From: Streptococcus mitis
GTDB taxonomy: Bacteria; Bacillota; Bacilli; Lactobacillales; Streptococcaceae
NCBI RefSeq assembly: GCF_005144795.1
Contig: NZ_SWFJ01000001.1
Span: forward strand, 246,033 to 310,032
Reading direction: 5' to 3'
Length of the DNA stretch: 64,000 bases
Shown: one piece after another, positions 1 to 8,098 of the stretch
Layout of the letters: every line of letters starts with the position of its first letter
How positions within the stretch are numbered: position 1 is the first letter of the stretch
Notes under the pieces: model-generated
What the model saw: only the letters and a program-made list of their open reading frames with translations
Databases searched by the model: none
What the model was told of the DNA's origin: nothing
Translations under genes and position numbers: made by a program

Positions 1-667
1 AATCAAATTCCTTGACGTAGTCTTTCAAATACATGAAATTAGCCTCTACGCCTTGAGATTTTGCAAGGATACCATCCCATCCGTAGTAGATCCATGCAGT
101 ATCAAATACTCCATTAGCAATCGGTGTGATAGAGTTTGAGTCGTTATTTGGTACTTTTTCAACCTTCTCAAAGTCCCCACCTTGTGATTCTACCAAGGTT
201 TTCAACATAGCAAGTTCAGTTGGATCATTCCATGTACCATATTTCTTACCAACTAGATCTTTTGGACTAGCTACATTGTCAGATTTACGAGAGATAATTC
301 CTGATGTATTGTGTTCAACAATAGCTGCAACGGCAGTAATTCCTGCTCCTTTTTCCAATTTTTTAGCCATATAGTCTTGGAAATAAACTGCAAATGGTGC
401 CTTACCGTTAATAACCAAGTCAGAAGAACTTTCTTCTGGTGGCAATTTCAAATCAACATCCACTCCAGCTTCCTTGAAGTAGCCTTTTTCCTTAGCCACA
501 TAAAGCCCTGTGTGGTTAGTATTTGGTGTCCAGTCTAGGATAAAGTCAATCTTCTTAAGTTCTGCTTCCTTATTATCCTTAGAGGCAGTTCCTTGACCAC
601 AGGCCACAAGCACAACAGCTACAAGAGCTGTTAAAACAGTTAAAAACACTTTCCATGTTTTTTTCAT
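1..667 (-). CDS. ThiY-like lipoprotein, thiamine-precursor ABC transporter substrate-binding protein (3' end outside window)
   Basis: This is the extracytoplasmic binding protein of an ABC importer. The N-terminus has a lipoprotein signal peptide ending in a lipobox (LVAC, with the lipidated Cys at about residue 23). It is followed by the DWTPNTNH stretch near residue 47, typical of NMT1/THI5-family pyrimidine-precursor binding proteins. About 222 residues are visible and the gene runs off the left edge. The start is the ATG at 667, preceded by GAGGAAAT. It lies 37 bp downstream of the permease gene in an operon headed by a TPP riboswitch, so the substrate is inferred to be a thiamine precursor such as a formylaminopyrimidine or HMP. 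The ATPase gene is expected just beyond the window. Confidence 0.85.
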   Translation of the reverse strand, partial: MKKTWKVFLTVLTALVAVVLVACGQGTASKDNKEAELKKIDFILDWTPNTNHTGLYVAKEKGYFKEAGVDVDLKLPPEESSSDLVINGKAPFAVYFQDYMAKKLEKGAGITAVAAIVEHNTSGIISRKSDNVASPKDLVGKKYGTWNDPTELAMLKTLVESQGGDFEKVEKVPNNDSNSITPIANGVFDTAWIYYGWDGILAKSQGVEANFMYLKDYVKEFD

Positions 668-704
668 TTTGATTTCCTCTTTTCTTTTTTGAAACATTCT
701 AATT

Positions 705-1463
705 TTACAAACGTTTCCATTTAATAACATATTTTTCACTGACATCAACCAGCTTCATACCGAGAAGGCTGATAATCGATACCAGAATAATAATAGCAAA
801 CATGGTATCATACTGAAACAGTTTCTTGGACTGAATCATGTAAACACCTAGTCCTTCAAAGCCTCCCAACCACTCAGATACCACTGTTGTGATAAAGGCG
901 TAGGAGACACTAACCCTCAGACCTGCATAAAAGTAAGGCAGGCTGACTGGGATTTTAAAATGCCAAAGGATTTGCCAAGGATTGGCCCGCATCAGACTAA
1001 ACAAGGTCAGCATATCCTTGTCACAATGCCTAAAACCGTCCAAAATGCTGACGATGATAGGAAAGGTTGTCGTCAAGATAATCAAGACAATCTTAGGGAG
1101 AATCCCATAACCTAGCCACAAGACTAGAATAGGAGCTATGGCAATGGTCGGAATGGTCTGGACAACCACCATCATAGGGTAAATCAGGTCATTGAGCCAA
1201 GTCAAACTGTCCATGAGCACAGCCATGAGACAGGCAATCAAAACTCCCAAAATTAGACCTAGCAAAGCCACTCTCAAGGTCGCCCAGCTATGGTGCCAGA
1301 GAAATTCTCTATCACGCACAAAAGACTGGAGGATTTCAAGAGGTGTCGGCAGGATAAACTTGGGGAGAAGTTTAAGAAAACCTGCTAACTGCCAGATTGA
1401 CAAGACTCCTAGAAAGCCCAATAGACTAATGTGTCGTCTCAGTATACTTTTCAAGTTTCTCAT
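705..1463 (-). CDS. ABC transporter permease, thiamine-precursor import (ThiX-like)
   Basis: This is a 252-residue integral membrane permease of the SsuC/TauC/ThiX type. Hydrophobic segments occur near residues 15-35, 65-85, 100-120, 125-140, 180-200 and 220-240. The coupling EAA-type loop lies around residues 155-185 (LMRANPWQILWHFKIPVSLP). I chose the ATG at 1463; an in-frame TTG sits one codon upstream. The start overlaps the 3' end of the preceding small gene by 38 bp, which suggests translational coupling. Substrate assignment rests on the riboswitch and the NMT1-type binding protein downstream. Confidence 0.85.
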   Translation of the reverse strand: MRNLKSILRRHISLLGFLGVLSIWQLAGFLKLLPKFILPTPLEILQSFVRDREFLWHHSWATLRVALLGLILGVLIACLMAVLMDSLTWLNDLIYPMMVVVQTIPTIAIAPILVLWLGYGILPKIVLIILTTTFPIIVSILDGFRHCDKDMLTLFSLMRANPWQILWHFKIPVSLPYFYAGLRVSVSYAFITTVVSEWLGGFEGLGVYMIQSKKLFQYDTMFAIIILVSIISLLGMKLVDVSEKYVIKWKRL

Positions 1464-1716
1464 CAATACTTAAAATCTCTCCTACATTTATTTTGACATT
1501 GGCAAAAACATTGTCTGCCTTTTGTCCTACCACTTCAAGCGCTTCTTTGAGAATACGCATAAGCTCATCAAACTCCCCTTCCAAGACCGTTTCAAATGGT
1601 GTCACCACCATAGTCACTTCTTGAGCTTGCAGATAAGCAATGACCTGATCAATAACAGCAATCCGATCAATTCCCTGTGATAGGGGTAAAACTTGCAAGG
1701 CAATGCTTGCTTTCAT
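1426..1716 (-). CDS. Thiamine-binding MTH1187/YkoF-like protein
   Basis: This 96-residue protein begins MKASIALQVLPLSQG and matches the small ferredoxin-like MTH1187/YkoF fold family, whose members bind thiamine or its precursors. The start is the ATG at 1716, preceded by a strong AAGAGGAGG ribosome binding site. An upstream in-frame ATG at 1767 lies in the riboswitch terminator hairpin and is rejected. It is the first gene of the TPP-controlled transport operon, so a role in thiamine handling is likely. Its precise function (cytoplasmic thiamine binding or sensing) is inferred from family and context only. Confidence 0.8.
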   Translation of the reverse strand: MKASIALQVLPLSQGIDRIAVIDQVIAYLQAQEVTMVVTPFETVLEGEFDELMRILKEALEVVGQKADNVFANVKINVGEILSIDEKLEKYTETTH

Positions 1717-1745
1717 AAGAACCTCCTCTTCTCGTTTTCCTTTGA

Positions 1746-1780
1746 CAAAAAGAAAAACCTTTACCATATATGGAAAAGGT
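1746..1780 (-). terminator. Intrinsic terminator of the TPP riboswitch expression platform
   Basis: On the minus strand, ACCTTT and AAAGGT arms flank a CCATATATGG core and are followed by TTTTTC. It lies between the TPP aptamer and the first gene, where a transcription-attenuating hairpin is expected. Confidence 0.8.
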
Positions 1781-1798
1781 GCAGAATAGACTAAGTAT

Positions 1799-1877
<79 letters not shown>

Positions 1878-1945
1878 ATATTATATGGACATATGATAGC
1901 GCAAAATAAAAAAAATGTCAAGGAAACTGCTTACAGAACAACATG

Positions 1946-1976
1946 AAAAGAGTTTGAAAACAAGTGCTTCAAACTC
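1946..1976 (-). terminator. polA transcription terminator
   Basis: A perfect 9-bp stem (GAGTTTGAA / TTCAAACTC) with a 9-nt loop is followed on the minus strand by TTTT. It lies just downstream of the polA stop codon. Confidence 0.8.
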
Positions 1977-1988
1977 TACATAACTTTT

Positions 1989-4622
1989 TTATTTAGCCTC
2001 GTACCAGGTTGCTCCCTCATTCTCATCCGCAATCAGGGGAACACTGAGTTGAATGGCTTCTTCCATGGTTTGTTTGACCAATTTTTTCATTTCTGCTAGT
2101 TCAGATTTAGGAACTTCAAGAACGATTTCATCGTGCACTTGTAACAACATCTTGGTCTGATAACCACCTTCAACTAGAGCCTTGTCTAGCTGAATCATGG
2201 CAATCTTGAGAATATCTGCCGCCGAACCCTGTATAGGAGAGTTGATAGCTGTCCGCTCCGCAAAACCACGAATATTGAAGTTGCGCGAATTGATATCTGG
2301 CAACTCACGACGACGCTTGAAGAGGGTCTCCACATAACCCTTATCACGCGCCTCACGCACCACTTCATCCATGTAGTTTTTAATACCCGGGAAGCGTTCA
2401 AAGTAGGTATCAATGTAGGCTTTGGCCTCCTTACGGCTAATGCCCAGATTATTAGACAAACCAAAGTCTGAAATCCCGTAAACCACTCCAAAGTTAACAG
2501 CCTTGGCATTGCGACGGTCATTTGCAGTCACATCCTCAGGACGATCAATGCCAAAGACACGCATGGCTGTCGAAGTATGGATATCTGCCCCCTCTTGGAA
2601 AGCCTTAATCAAGTGCTCATCCTTAGAAATATGCGCCAAAACGCGCAATTCAATCTGTGAATAGTCCGAGCTGAGCAACACACTATCCTCCCACTCAGGC
2701 ACAAAAGCCTTACGAATGAGACGGCCTTGCTCCAAACGCACAGGAATATTTTGCAAGTTTGGATCCACACTAGACAGACGCCCAGTCTGGGTCAAATCCT
2801 GCACATAGCGAGTATGAATCTTGCCATCAGCCAAAATCCAGTCCTGCAAGCCAATCACATAGGTAGATTGAATCTTAGCAATCTGACGGTAGTCGAGAAT
2901 TTTCTTAACAATCGGCGCAATAGGAGCCAGACGCTCCAAGACATCCACGGCTGTCGAGTATCCAGTCTTGGTTTTCTTAGTGTATTCTAGAGGTAGCCCC
3001 AATTTTTCAAAGAGAAGCACGCCCAACTGCTTAGGCGAGTTAATATTAAACTCCTCACCAGCCAGTTCGTAAATCTCCTGAGTCAGTTTTTCAATGACAA
3101 GCTCATTTTCATCCTGCATCTCAAGCAAGGTCTCTTTCTTGACCGTAATTCCAGCAATTTCCATCTTGGCAAGGACAAAAGATAGGGGTTGCTCCATATC
3201 ATAAAGAAGCTCTAATTGCCCATTTTCACTGAGTTTTTTAAGCAAAATAGACTCAGTCTCAACCAAAACAGCAAGCTTACTCGCCAAATGTTCCAAGAAT
3301 TTCTTACGTCCAGGAAGGGCCTTCTTGACTCCCTTACCATAGAAAGTCTCATCATCGACCAAGTAAGTCTGACCATAAAGACTAGCAATAGTCGCAATTT
3401 CATTGTCCTCCACAGTCGAAAGGAGGTATTTAGCCAAACGACTATCAAAAGCAGGCGCCTGTAAATCCACACCAAAACGATTCAAGAGAACTTTGGCCTT
3501 TTTAAAATCATAAACTCTCAGAGGTGTTTTTTCTAGAAAATCCTTGAAAATAGGCTCTTGCAAAAGGTTAAGCTTGTCCGTAGCATAGAGCTTATCTCCA
3601 CAAGACCAGGCAAATCCAACCAAATCATCCGTATGGTAATTCTCACCAAAAAGTTCAAAATGGAAGATAGACTCCTCACTCAGCATATCTTGACTGACTT
3701 GATCAATGATAGTAAAGTCCAAGCTCTCAGCCACATCAGCTGACGATACATTTAAAGCCTGCTTGAGCTGTTTGAAGCCCATCTCATCGTAGAATTTCCC
3801 GAGATTTTCCACATCTGGACCACTATAGACCAAATCCTCCAAACCAATCTCAATCGGTGCCTGGGTATCAATGGTCGCCAGTGTTTTCGACAAAAAGGCC
3901 TGTTCCTTATCATTGATGAGATTTTCCTTCATCTTAGAAGCCTTCATCCCATCGATATTTTCATAAATCCCCTCGAGCGAACCATGCTCCAGCAAGAGCT
4001 TGATACCCGTCTTTTCACCGATTTTAGTCACCCCAGGAATATTATCCGACTTATCACCCATGAGCGCCTTGAGATCGATAAACTGCGTCGGTGTAATGCC
4101 CATCTTTTCCATAAGATATTCTGGCGTAAAGGCCTCAAACTCAGCCACACCTTTCTTGGAAATCTCAACCACCGTATGCTCATCCGTCAGCTGAATCAAA
4201 TCCTTGTCCCCACTGACAATGGTAATATCAAAACCATCCTGCTCAGCTAGTTTATCCAGCGTCCCAATGATGTCATCCGCCTCATACTGAGCCAACTCAT
4301 AGTGACGAATTCCCATATGATCCAACAACTCACGAATGAAAGGAAATTGCTCACGAAACTCATCAGGAGTCTTAGCCCGACCACCCTTATAGTCCGCATA
4401 CATCTCTGTACGGAAGGTCGTCTTTCCCGCATCAAAAGCAACCAAAATATGACTAGGCTCAACCCTCTCCAACAAATGACTCAACATCAACTGGAAGCCA
4501 TAAATGGCATTGGTATGCAAACCAGCCGCATTCTTAAAACGGTCCAACTGCTGATAGAGCGCAAAAAACGCCCGAAAAGCAACAGAAGACCCATCAATCA
4601 ATAATAATTTTTTCTTATCCAT
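1989..4622 (-). CDS. polA: DNA polymerase I
   Basis: This 877-residue PolA has an N-terminal 5'-nuclease domain (MDKKKLLLIDGSS, then VSGDKDLIQL and ALMGDKSDNIPGV). A vestigial 3'-5' exonuclease-like middle region follows, then a C-terminal family A polymerase with SSDYSQIELRVLAHIS, RRNAKAVNFGVVYG and LQVHDEIVLEV. It acts in Okazaki-fragment maturation and repair. The start is the ATG at 4622 (MDKKKLLL), the known pneumococcal start by memory. An upstream in-frame ATG at 4658 lacks a good ribosome binding site. A TATAAT lies only 6 nt upstream of the chosen ATG. As I recall, polA is about 30 kb clockwise of dnaA in pneumococcus, so its place here counter-clockwise of cbpD is a rearrangement relative to that layout. 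Confidence 0.97.
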   Translation of the reverse strand: MDKKKLLLIDGSSVAFRAFFALYQQLDRFKNAAGLHTNAIYGFQLMLSHLLERVEPSHILVAFDAGKTTFRTEMYADYKGGRAKTPDEFREQFPFIRELLDHMGIRHYELAQYEADDIIGTLDKLAEQDGFDITIVSGDKDLIQLTDEHTVVEISKKGVAEFEAFTPEYLMEKMGITPTQFIDLKALMGDKSDNIPGVTKIGEKTGIKLLLEHGSLEGIYENIDGMKASKMKENLINDKEQAFLSKTLATIDTQAPIEIGLEDLVYSGPDVENLGKFYDEMGFKQLKQALNVSSADVAESLDFTIIDQVSQDMLSEESIFHFELFGENYHTDDLVGFAWSCGDKLYATDKLNLLQEPIFKDFLEKTPLRVYDFKKAKVLLNRFGVDLQAPAFDSRLAKYLLSTVEDNEIATIASLYGQTYLVDDETFYGKGVKKALPGRKKFLEHLASKLAVLVETESILLKKLSENGQLELLYDMEQPLSFVLAKMEIAGITVKKETLLEMQDENELVIEKLTQEIYELAGEEFNINSPKQLGVLLFEKLGLPLEYTKKTKTGYSTAVDVLERLAPIAPIVKKILDYRQIAKIQSTYVIGLQDWILADGKIHTRYVQDLTQTGRLSSVDPNLQNIPVRLEQGRLIRKAFVPEWEDSVLLSSDYSQIELRVLAHISKDEHLIKAFQEGADIHTSTAMRVFGIDRPEDVTANDRRNAKAVNFGVVYGISDFGLSNNLGISRKEAKAYIDTYFERFPGIKNYMDEVVREARDKGYVETLFKRRRELPDINSRNFNIRGFAERTAINSPIQGSAADILKIAMIQLDKALVEGGYQTKMLLQVHDEIVLEVPKSELAEMKKLVKQTMEEAIQLSVPLIADENEGATWYEAK

Positions 4623-4628
4623 ACACCC

Positions 4629-4634
4629 ATTATA
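4629..4634 (-). promoter_or_regulatory. Possible polA -10 element
   Basis: TATAAT on the minus strand ends 6 nt before the polA ATG. No good -35 is visible at 16-18 bp (TGGTAT at 17 bp is poor). If it is used, the polA mRNA would be leaderless. Confidence 0.35.
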
Positions 4635-4693
4635 AAGGAAAGCACCAAAAAATACCATTGAGAAGAGTTCCCTGAGAGAAACTAAGATAAACT

Positions 4694-4722
4694 AAAAAAG
4701 AGAAGGAAGTTATTCCCTCTCT
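4694..4722 (-). terminator. Terminator of the LPXTG protein gene
   Basis: On the minus strand a GAGAGGGAA / TTCCTTCTC stem (one mismatch, 4-nt loop) is followed by TTTTTT, 20 bp after the stop codon of the surface-protein gene. Confidence 0.75.
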
Positions 4723-4741
4723 TTCAAGCTACGAAAATAAA

Positions 4742-7700
4742 TTAGTTCTTACGTTTCACAAATGGAAGGGCACCGAGGAACAATCCAAGGAATCCCAATG
4801 ATGCAACTGCAACATTATCTTTACCACCAGTATTTGGAAGTTCTTTTTTATCTTCTGCTTTTGCTGCTGGTGCTTGATAAGTATTATCCTTGTTAGTACC
4901 TGCTGTTGTAAGAGTATATTCTGGAACTTCAGTAATCGCTGGGGCGCCGGTTTCTGCATACGCTGGAACTTCAGTAATCGCTGGGGAGCCTGTTTCTACA
5001 TATGCTGGGACTTCGTTAATCGCTGGGGAGCCTGTTTCTGCATACGCTGGGACTTCGTTAATTGCTGGGGCGCCGGTTTCTGCATACGCTGGGACTTCAG
5101 TAATTGCTGGGGAGCCTGTTTCTGCATACGCTGGAACTTCAGTAATTGCTGGGGCTCCTGTTTCTGCATACGCTGGGACTTCAGTAATTGCTGGGGCGCC
5201 TGCTTCTGCATACGCTGGAATTTCAGTAACTGATGGAGTTCCTGTTTCTGCATACGCTGGGACTTCAGTAATTGCTGGGGCGCCTGTCTCTGCATACGCT
5301 GGAACTTCAGTAACTTCTGGGGCGCCTGTCTCTGCATACGCTGGAACTTCAGTAATCGCTGGAGCGCCTGTTTCTACATACGCTGGGACTTCGTTAATTG
5401 CTACTTCTAAACTATTAACTCCACTATTGAATTCCGGAGCTACCTCAGCTACAGGAGCATCAGCCGCATTAACTCCTCCACTATATTCTGAAGCATCGGC
5501 TACAGTAGGAGGTGTTGCATCATTTATCCCACCATTGAAATCAGAGCCATGATCTCCAGAAGGAGAGTCACTAGGATTCACACCACCGTTGAATTCAGGA
5601 GCATTAAGAGCACTTGGTACTTCGTCAAGTTGTTTAGCGTCGTCAGAAGGTGCATCACTAGGATTTACACCACCACTAAAGTCTTTCAGTTCTTCACCCT
5701 TAGGAACTTCTTTTAAGTTTTCGATGTAACCTAAAGTTGCGTTGTAATCATCAGTTATTCTAGTAATTGCATCGTCATCCTCTTGAACCAATTCGTTCAC
5801 TTCGTCGAAATCAGTTTTGGCTTCATCACTAGCTGATTTAGCAGAAGCAACTGAAGCTTCTAGTTTAGTTACAGCATCTTGCAATCCATCTTGGATAGCT
5901 TGATCCGCATTGTTTTTCTTAGCAGTTTCAAGAGCAGTTTTAGTTTTTTCTAAAGTTTCTTTTTGTTTATCTAACGCAGCATTCTTCTCTTCTACTACCT
6001 TAGCCTTTTCAGCAGCGTCAGCTTTATCTTCATCAGCTTCGTTAGTTAATTGTTCAATTTTTTCAGCTAAATCATCAGCAATGTCTGTAAGTTTTTTGAC
6101 AATTGGTTTAGAAGCTTCTTTTTTAGCTACTTCTTCAATTTTTTTAGTTTCGTCAGCAGTTAATTCTTTAGTTTTATAAGCTTCAGGAGCTTTATCTTTT
6201 GTGTTGCCATCGTTGACGAATTCATCTACAGCTTGAGTAGCTGTAAGAACTCCATCTTCAATCGCTTTTAATAAGGCTTCTTTACCGATTTCAGCTTTTG
6301 CTTCTTCGATAGCTTTCGCTTTATCTTCAGGCTTGATGCTATCATCCTTGTTGATTTTATCTTCAGCTTTTTTTTCAAGTTGCTCTAAAGCACCTTTCAA
6401 AGCTTCTAAGTTAGCTGCTTCTTCTTTTTTAGCGTCTTCTTCTTTTTTAACTTCTTCTTCTACTTTAGCTTTTGCTTTAGCTGCTTCTTCTTTAGCCTTA
6501 GCTAATTCAGCTTCTGCGTCAGCTTTAGCTTTGTCTGCTTCTGCTTTTGCAGTCTCAGCAGCAGTTACATCAGCAGCTTCTTTTTTAGCTTTAGTGGTAG
6601 CTTCTTCTACTTTTTTAGCTTCTTCAGCTACTTTTTTCTCTAATTCAGCAACTTTAGCATCAGCCTCTGCTTTAGCTTTAGCAGCTTTTTCAGCTTCGGT
6701 TGGTTCAGCTTCTTCCTCTGGAGTTTCTTCTGCTGGTTTAGCTGGTTCTGCAGCTTCTTTTGCTTCTGCTTTTTTTACTTCTTCAAGAAGATTATCACGT
6801 TTTTCAGTTAAATCTTGAATTTCAGCTGTAGCAGCTTGAACTTTTTCATCAGCTTCATCAAATTCAGATTTAGCAGTATCGCGTTCTTTTTCAATCGCAG
6901 TTACAGCTTTTTCTAACGGTGCTGTGATATCTTCAGCAAATCCATTATCTTTAGCAGATTTAAGAGCTTCTTTTGCTTCTTTTAAAGTATCTTCCTGTCT
7001 TTTGAGTGTTTCAGCTTTCTTTTCAGCATCGGCTTTTAATTTCTCAGCATCATCCGTTAAGTTTTCAATTGTTTCAGTTAAATCATCAGCTTTGTCTTGC
7101 AATTTTTCTGATTCAGGACGAGCAGCATCCGCTGCTTCACCTTCTTCAATTCCCGCTTGCACCTCTTCAGGAAGCTCATCCCTAGATACAGGAGTTTCTG
7201 TTTTAATTGTTGGATTCGTATCTTGTGCTTTTTCAGCATCATCTGCTAACTCAGCAAGAATATCAGAAGCATTTAATTCACCAGACTCAACAGCCTTTAA
7301 TAATTCTTCTTTTGCTTTTTTGTCAAGCAATTCGTTATCAGGAATTTGTTTCAAAGCTTCTGTTAAAGCTACTTTAGCTTCGGCTTCTTCTTTTGCTTTG
7401 GCGTCAGCTTTAGCAGCTTCTTCTTTTGCTTTAGCTAATTCATCGTCAGCTGTTTTCTTAGCTTCTTCAGCTTTAGTTTTTGCAGCATCAGCCTCAGCAG
7501 CTTCTCTTTTCTCTGTTTCAAGTTTAGTAGCTGAATCAGTTGCTGTAGTAGTTGTTCTATCTACTTTAGATTGAGCTTCATCAACTTTAGCGTTAGCTTC
7601 TTTTTCAGCTTCCTTGGCTTTTTCAACCTCAGTTTTTGGTGTTTCAGCCGCAGGTGTAGGCTTAGTTTCTCCAGTAGGTTGAGCAGCTGTAGGTTTGTCA

Positions 7701-7795
7701 TCAGCTTTCACAACTGACGGTTGAGATGCAACAAATGTAGCACCTAAAACAGCCACACTAGCCAAACTAGTTAAAATCATTTTCTTTTTGTTCAT
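4742..7795 (-). CDS. LPXTG-anchored coiled-coil surface protein with PspA-type signal peptide
   Basis: This 1017-residue protein is exported and sortase-anchored. Residues 1-31 are a signal peptide very like that of PspA (MNKKKMILTSLASVAVLGA). Residues about 50-700 are highly charged Ala/Glu/Lys coiled coil. Two copies of one module (about 60-345 and 365-690) each contain a LLKA(V/I)E(S/D)G-L element followed by a long Leu/Ala heptad region. Residues about 705-795 hold five GGVN-type repeats (FNGGVNPSD-like), seen in other mitis-group surface proteins. Residues about 799-960 are a 14-residue tandem repeat. The C-terminus has LPNTG (986-990), a hydrophobic segment and KRKN. There are no choline-binding repeats, although the signal peptide resembles a choline-binding protein. 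It is probably an adhesin or immune-evasion protein; the ligand is unknown. A GAGG ribosome binding site precedes the ATG. Confidence 0.85.
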   Translation of the reverse strand: MNKKKMILTSLASVAVLGATFVASQPSVVKADDKPTAAQPTGETKPTPAAETPKTEVEKAKEAEKEANAKVDEAQSKVDRTTTTATDSATKLETEKREAAEADAAKTKAEEAKKTADDELAKAKEEAAKADAKAKEEAEAKVALTEALKQIPDNELLDKKAKEELLKAVESGELNASDILAELADDAEKAQDTNPTIKTETPVSRDELPEEVQAGIEEGEAADAARPESEKLQDKADDLTETIENLTDDAEKLKADAEKKAETLKRQEDTLKEAKEALKSAKDNGFAEDITAPLEKAVTAIEKERDTAKSEFDEADEKVQAATAEIQDLTEKRDNLLEEVKKAEAKEAAEPAKPAEETPEEEAEPTEAEKAAKAKAEADAKVAELEKKVAEEAKKVEEATTKAKKEAADVTAAETAKAEADKAKADAEAELAKAKEEAAKAKAKVEEEVKKEEDAKKEEAANLEALKGALEQLEKKAEDKINKDDSIKPEDKAKAIEEAKAEIGKEALLKAIEDGVLTATQAVDEFVNDGNTKDKAPEAYKTKELTADETKKIEEVAKKEASKPIVKKLTDIADDLAEKIEQLTNEADEDKADAAEKAKVVEEKNAALDKQKETLEKTKTALETAKKNNADQAIQDGLQDAVTKLEASVASAKSASDEAKTDFDEVNELVQEDDDAITRITDDYNATLGYIENLKEVPKGEELKDFSGGVNPSDAPSDDAKQLDEVPSALNAPEFNGGVNPSDSPSGDHGSDFNGGINDATPPTVADASEYSGGVNAADAPVAEVAPEFNSGVNSLEVAINEVPAYVETGAPAITEVPAYAETGAPEVTEVPAYAETGAPAITEVPAYAETGTPSVTEIPAYAEAGAPAITEVPAYAETGAPAITEVPAYAETGSPAITEVPAYAETGAPAINEVPAYAETGSPAINEVPAYVETGSPAITEVPAYAETGAPAITEVPEYTLTTAGTNKDNTYQAPAAKAEDKKELPNTGGKDNVAVASLGFLGLFLGALPFVKRKN
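4915..5400 (-). repeat. 42-bp tandem repeat (11 full units plus a degenerate one) coding TEVPAYAETGAPAI
   Basis: Eleven full copies and one partial copy of a 42-bp unit encode the 14-residue consensus TEVPAYAETGAPAI, with Thr/Asn, Ala/Val and Ala/Ser/Thr variants. The unit is a multiple of three, so copy number can change without a frameshift. It lies between the GGVN repeats and the LPNTG anchor, where wall-spanning stalks usually sit. Confidence 0.95.
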
Positions 7796-7831
7796 CTTGT
7801 GTACCTCTTTTTGAGAATCATATTTATGTAC

Positions 7832-7860
7832 ATTATAAACCTTTTTTTGAGTGAAATCAA
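7832..7860 (-). promoter_or_regulatory. Promoter of the LPXTG protein gene
   Basis: On the minus strand TTGATT and TATAAT are separated by 17 bp. The -10 ends 36 bp upstream of the ATG. Confidence 0.75.
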
Positions 7861-8052
7861 AAAATATATTATATTATATATACTTTATTATTAATATAAT
7901 GTATTTCGCGGCTATAAAAAACTTCAAGAAAGTAACGCATGTTTTACTAGCTTTCTTTTTTCTTTCTTTTCATCACTTTCATTTTCTATAGTAAATTATA
8001 GTTTCGAATCCAATTCAGATATCTTAACTCTTCATAAAAACTCTAGTTTAAA
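7861..8052. other. AT-rich intergenic stretch between the LPXTG gene and cbpD
   Basis: I see no gene here. The part nearest the LPXTG gene is a run of alternating A and T (7861-7905). Further on, AAGAAAG and CTTTCTT arms (about 7925-7960) could form a weak hairpin, and a CTATA/TATAG pair lies near 7987-8001. No BOX or RUP repeat was recognised. Confidence 0.5.
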
Positions 8053-8078
8053 CAAAAAACAGGAGATTTTTCTCCTGT
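8053..8078 (-). terminator. cbpD terminator
   Basis: On the minus strand a perfect ACAGGAGA / TCTCCTGT stem with a 4-nt AAAA loop is followed by TTTTTG. Confidence 0.9.
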
Positions 8079-8098
8079 TCAGATTCAATTACTTAAAA

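Noticed and set aside
1717..1767. N-terminal extension of the thiamine-binding gene
   Set aside because: It would start in the riboswitch terminator, while the ATG at 1716 has a strong ribosome binding site.
4915..5400. CRISPR-like regular repeat
   Set aside because: The repeats are directly adjacent without unique spacers, are in frame with a surface protein, and there are no cas genes nearby.
4890..5552. A long plus-strand open frame of repeats antisense to the LPXTG gene
   Set aside because: The 42-bp unit is a multiple of three and lacks stops in several frames, so open antisense frames are expected. No promoter or ribosome binding site supports a gene.
6333..7574. Other long plus-strand Ser/Ala-rich open frames antisense to the LPXTG gene
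   Set aside because: They are the complement of Glu/Lys/Ala codons in the coiled coil and show no independent gene signals.
7796..8098. BOX or RUP repeat or an insertion-sequence remnant between the LPXTG gene and cbpD
   Set aside because: I looked for the known end sequences and a transposase fragment and saw none; the stretch is simply AT-rich with weak inverted arms.
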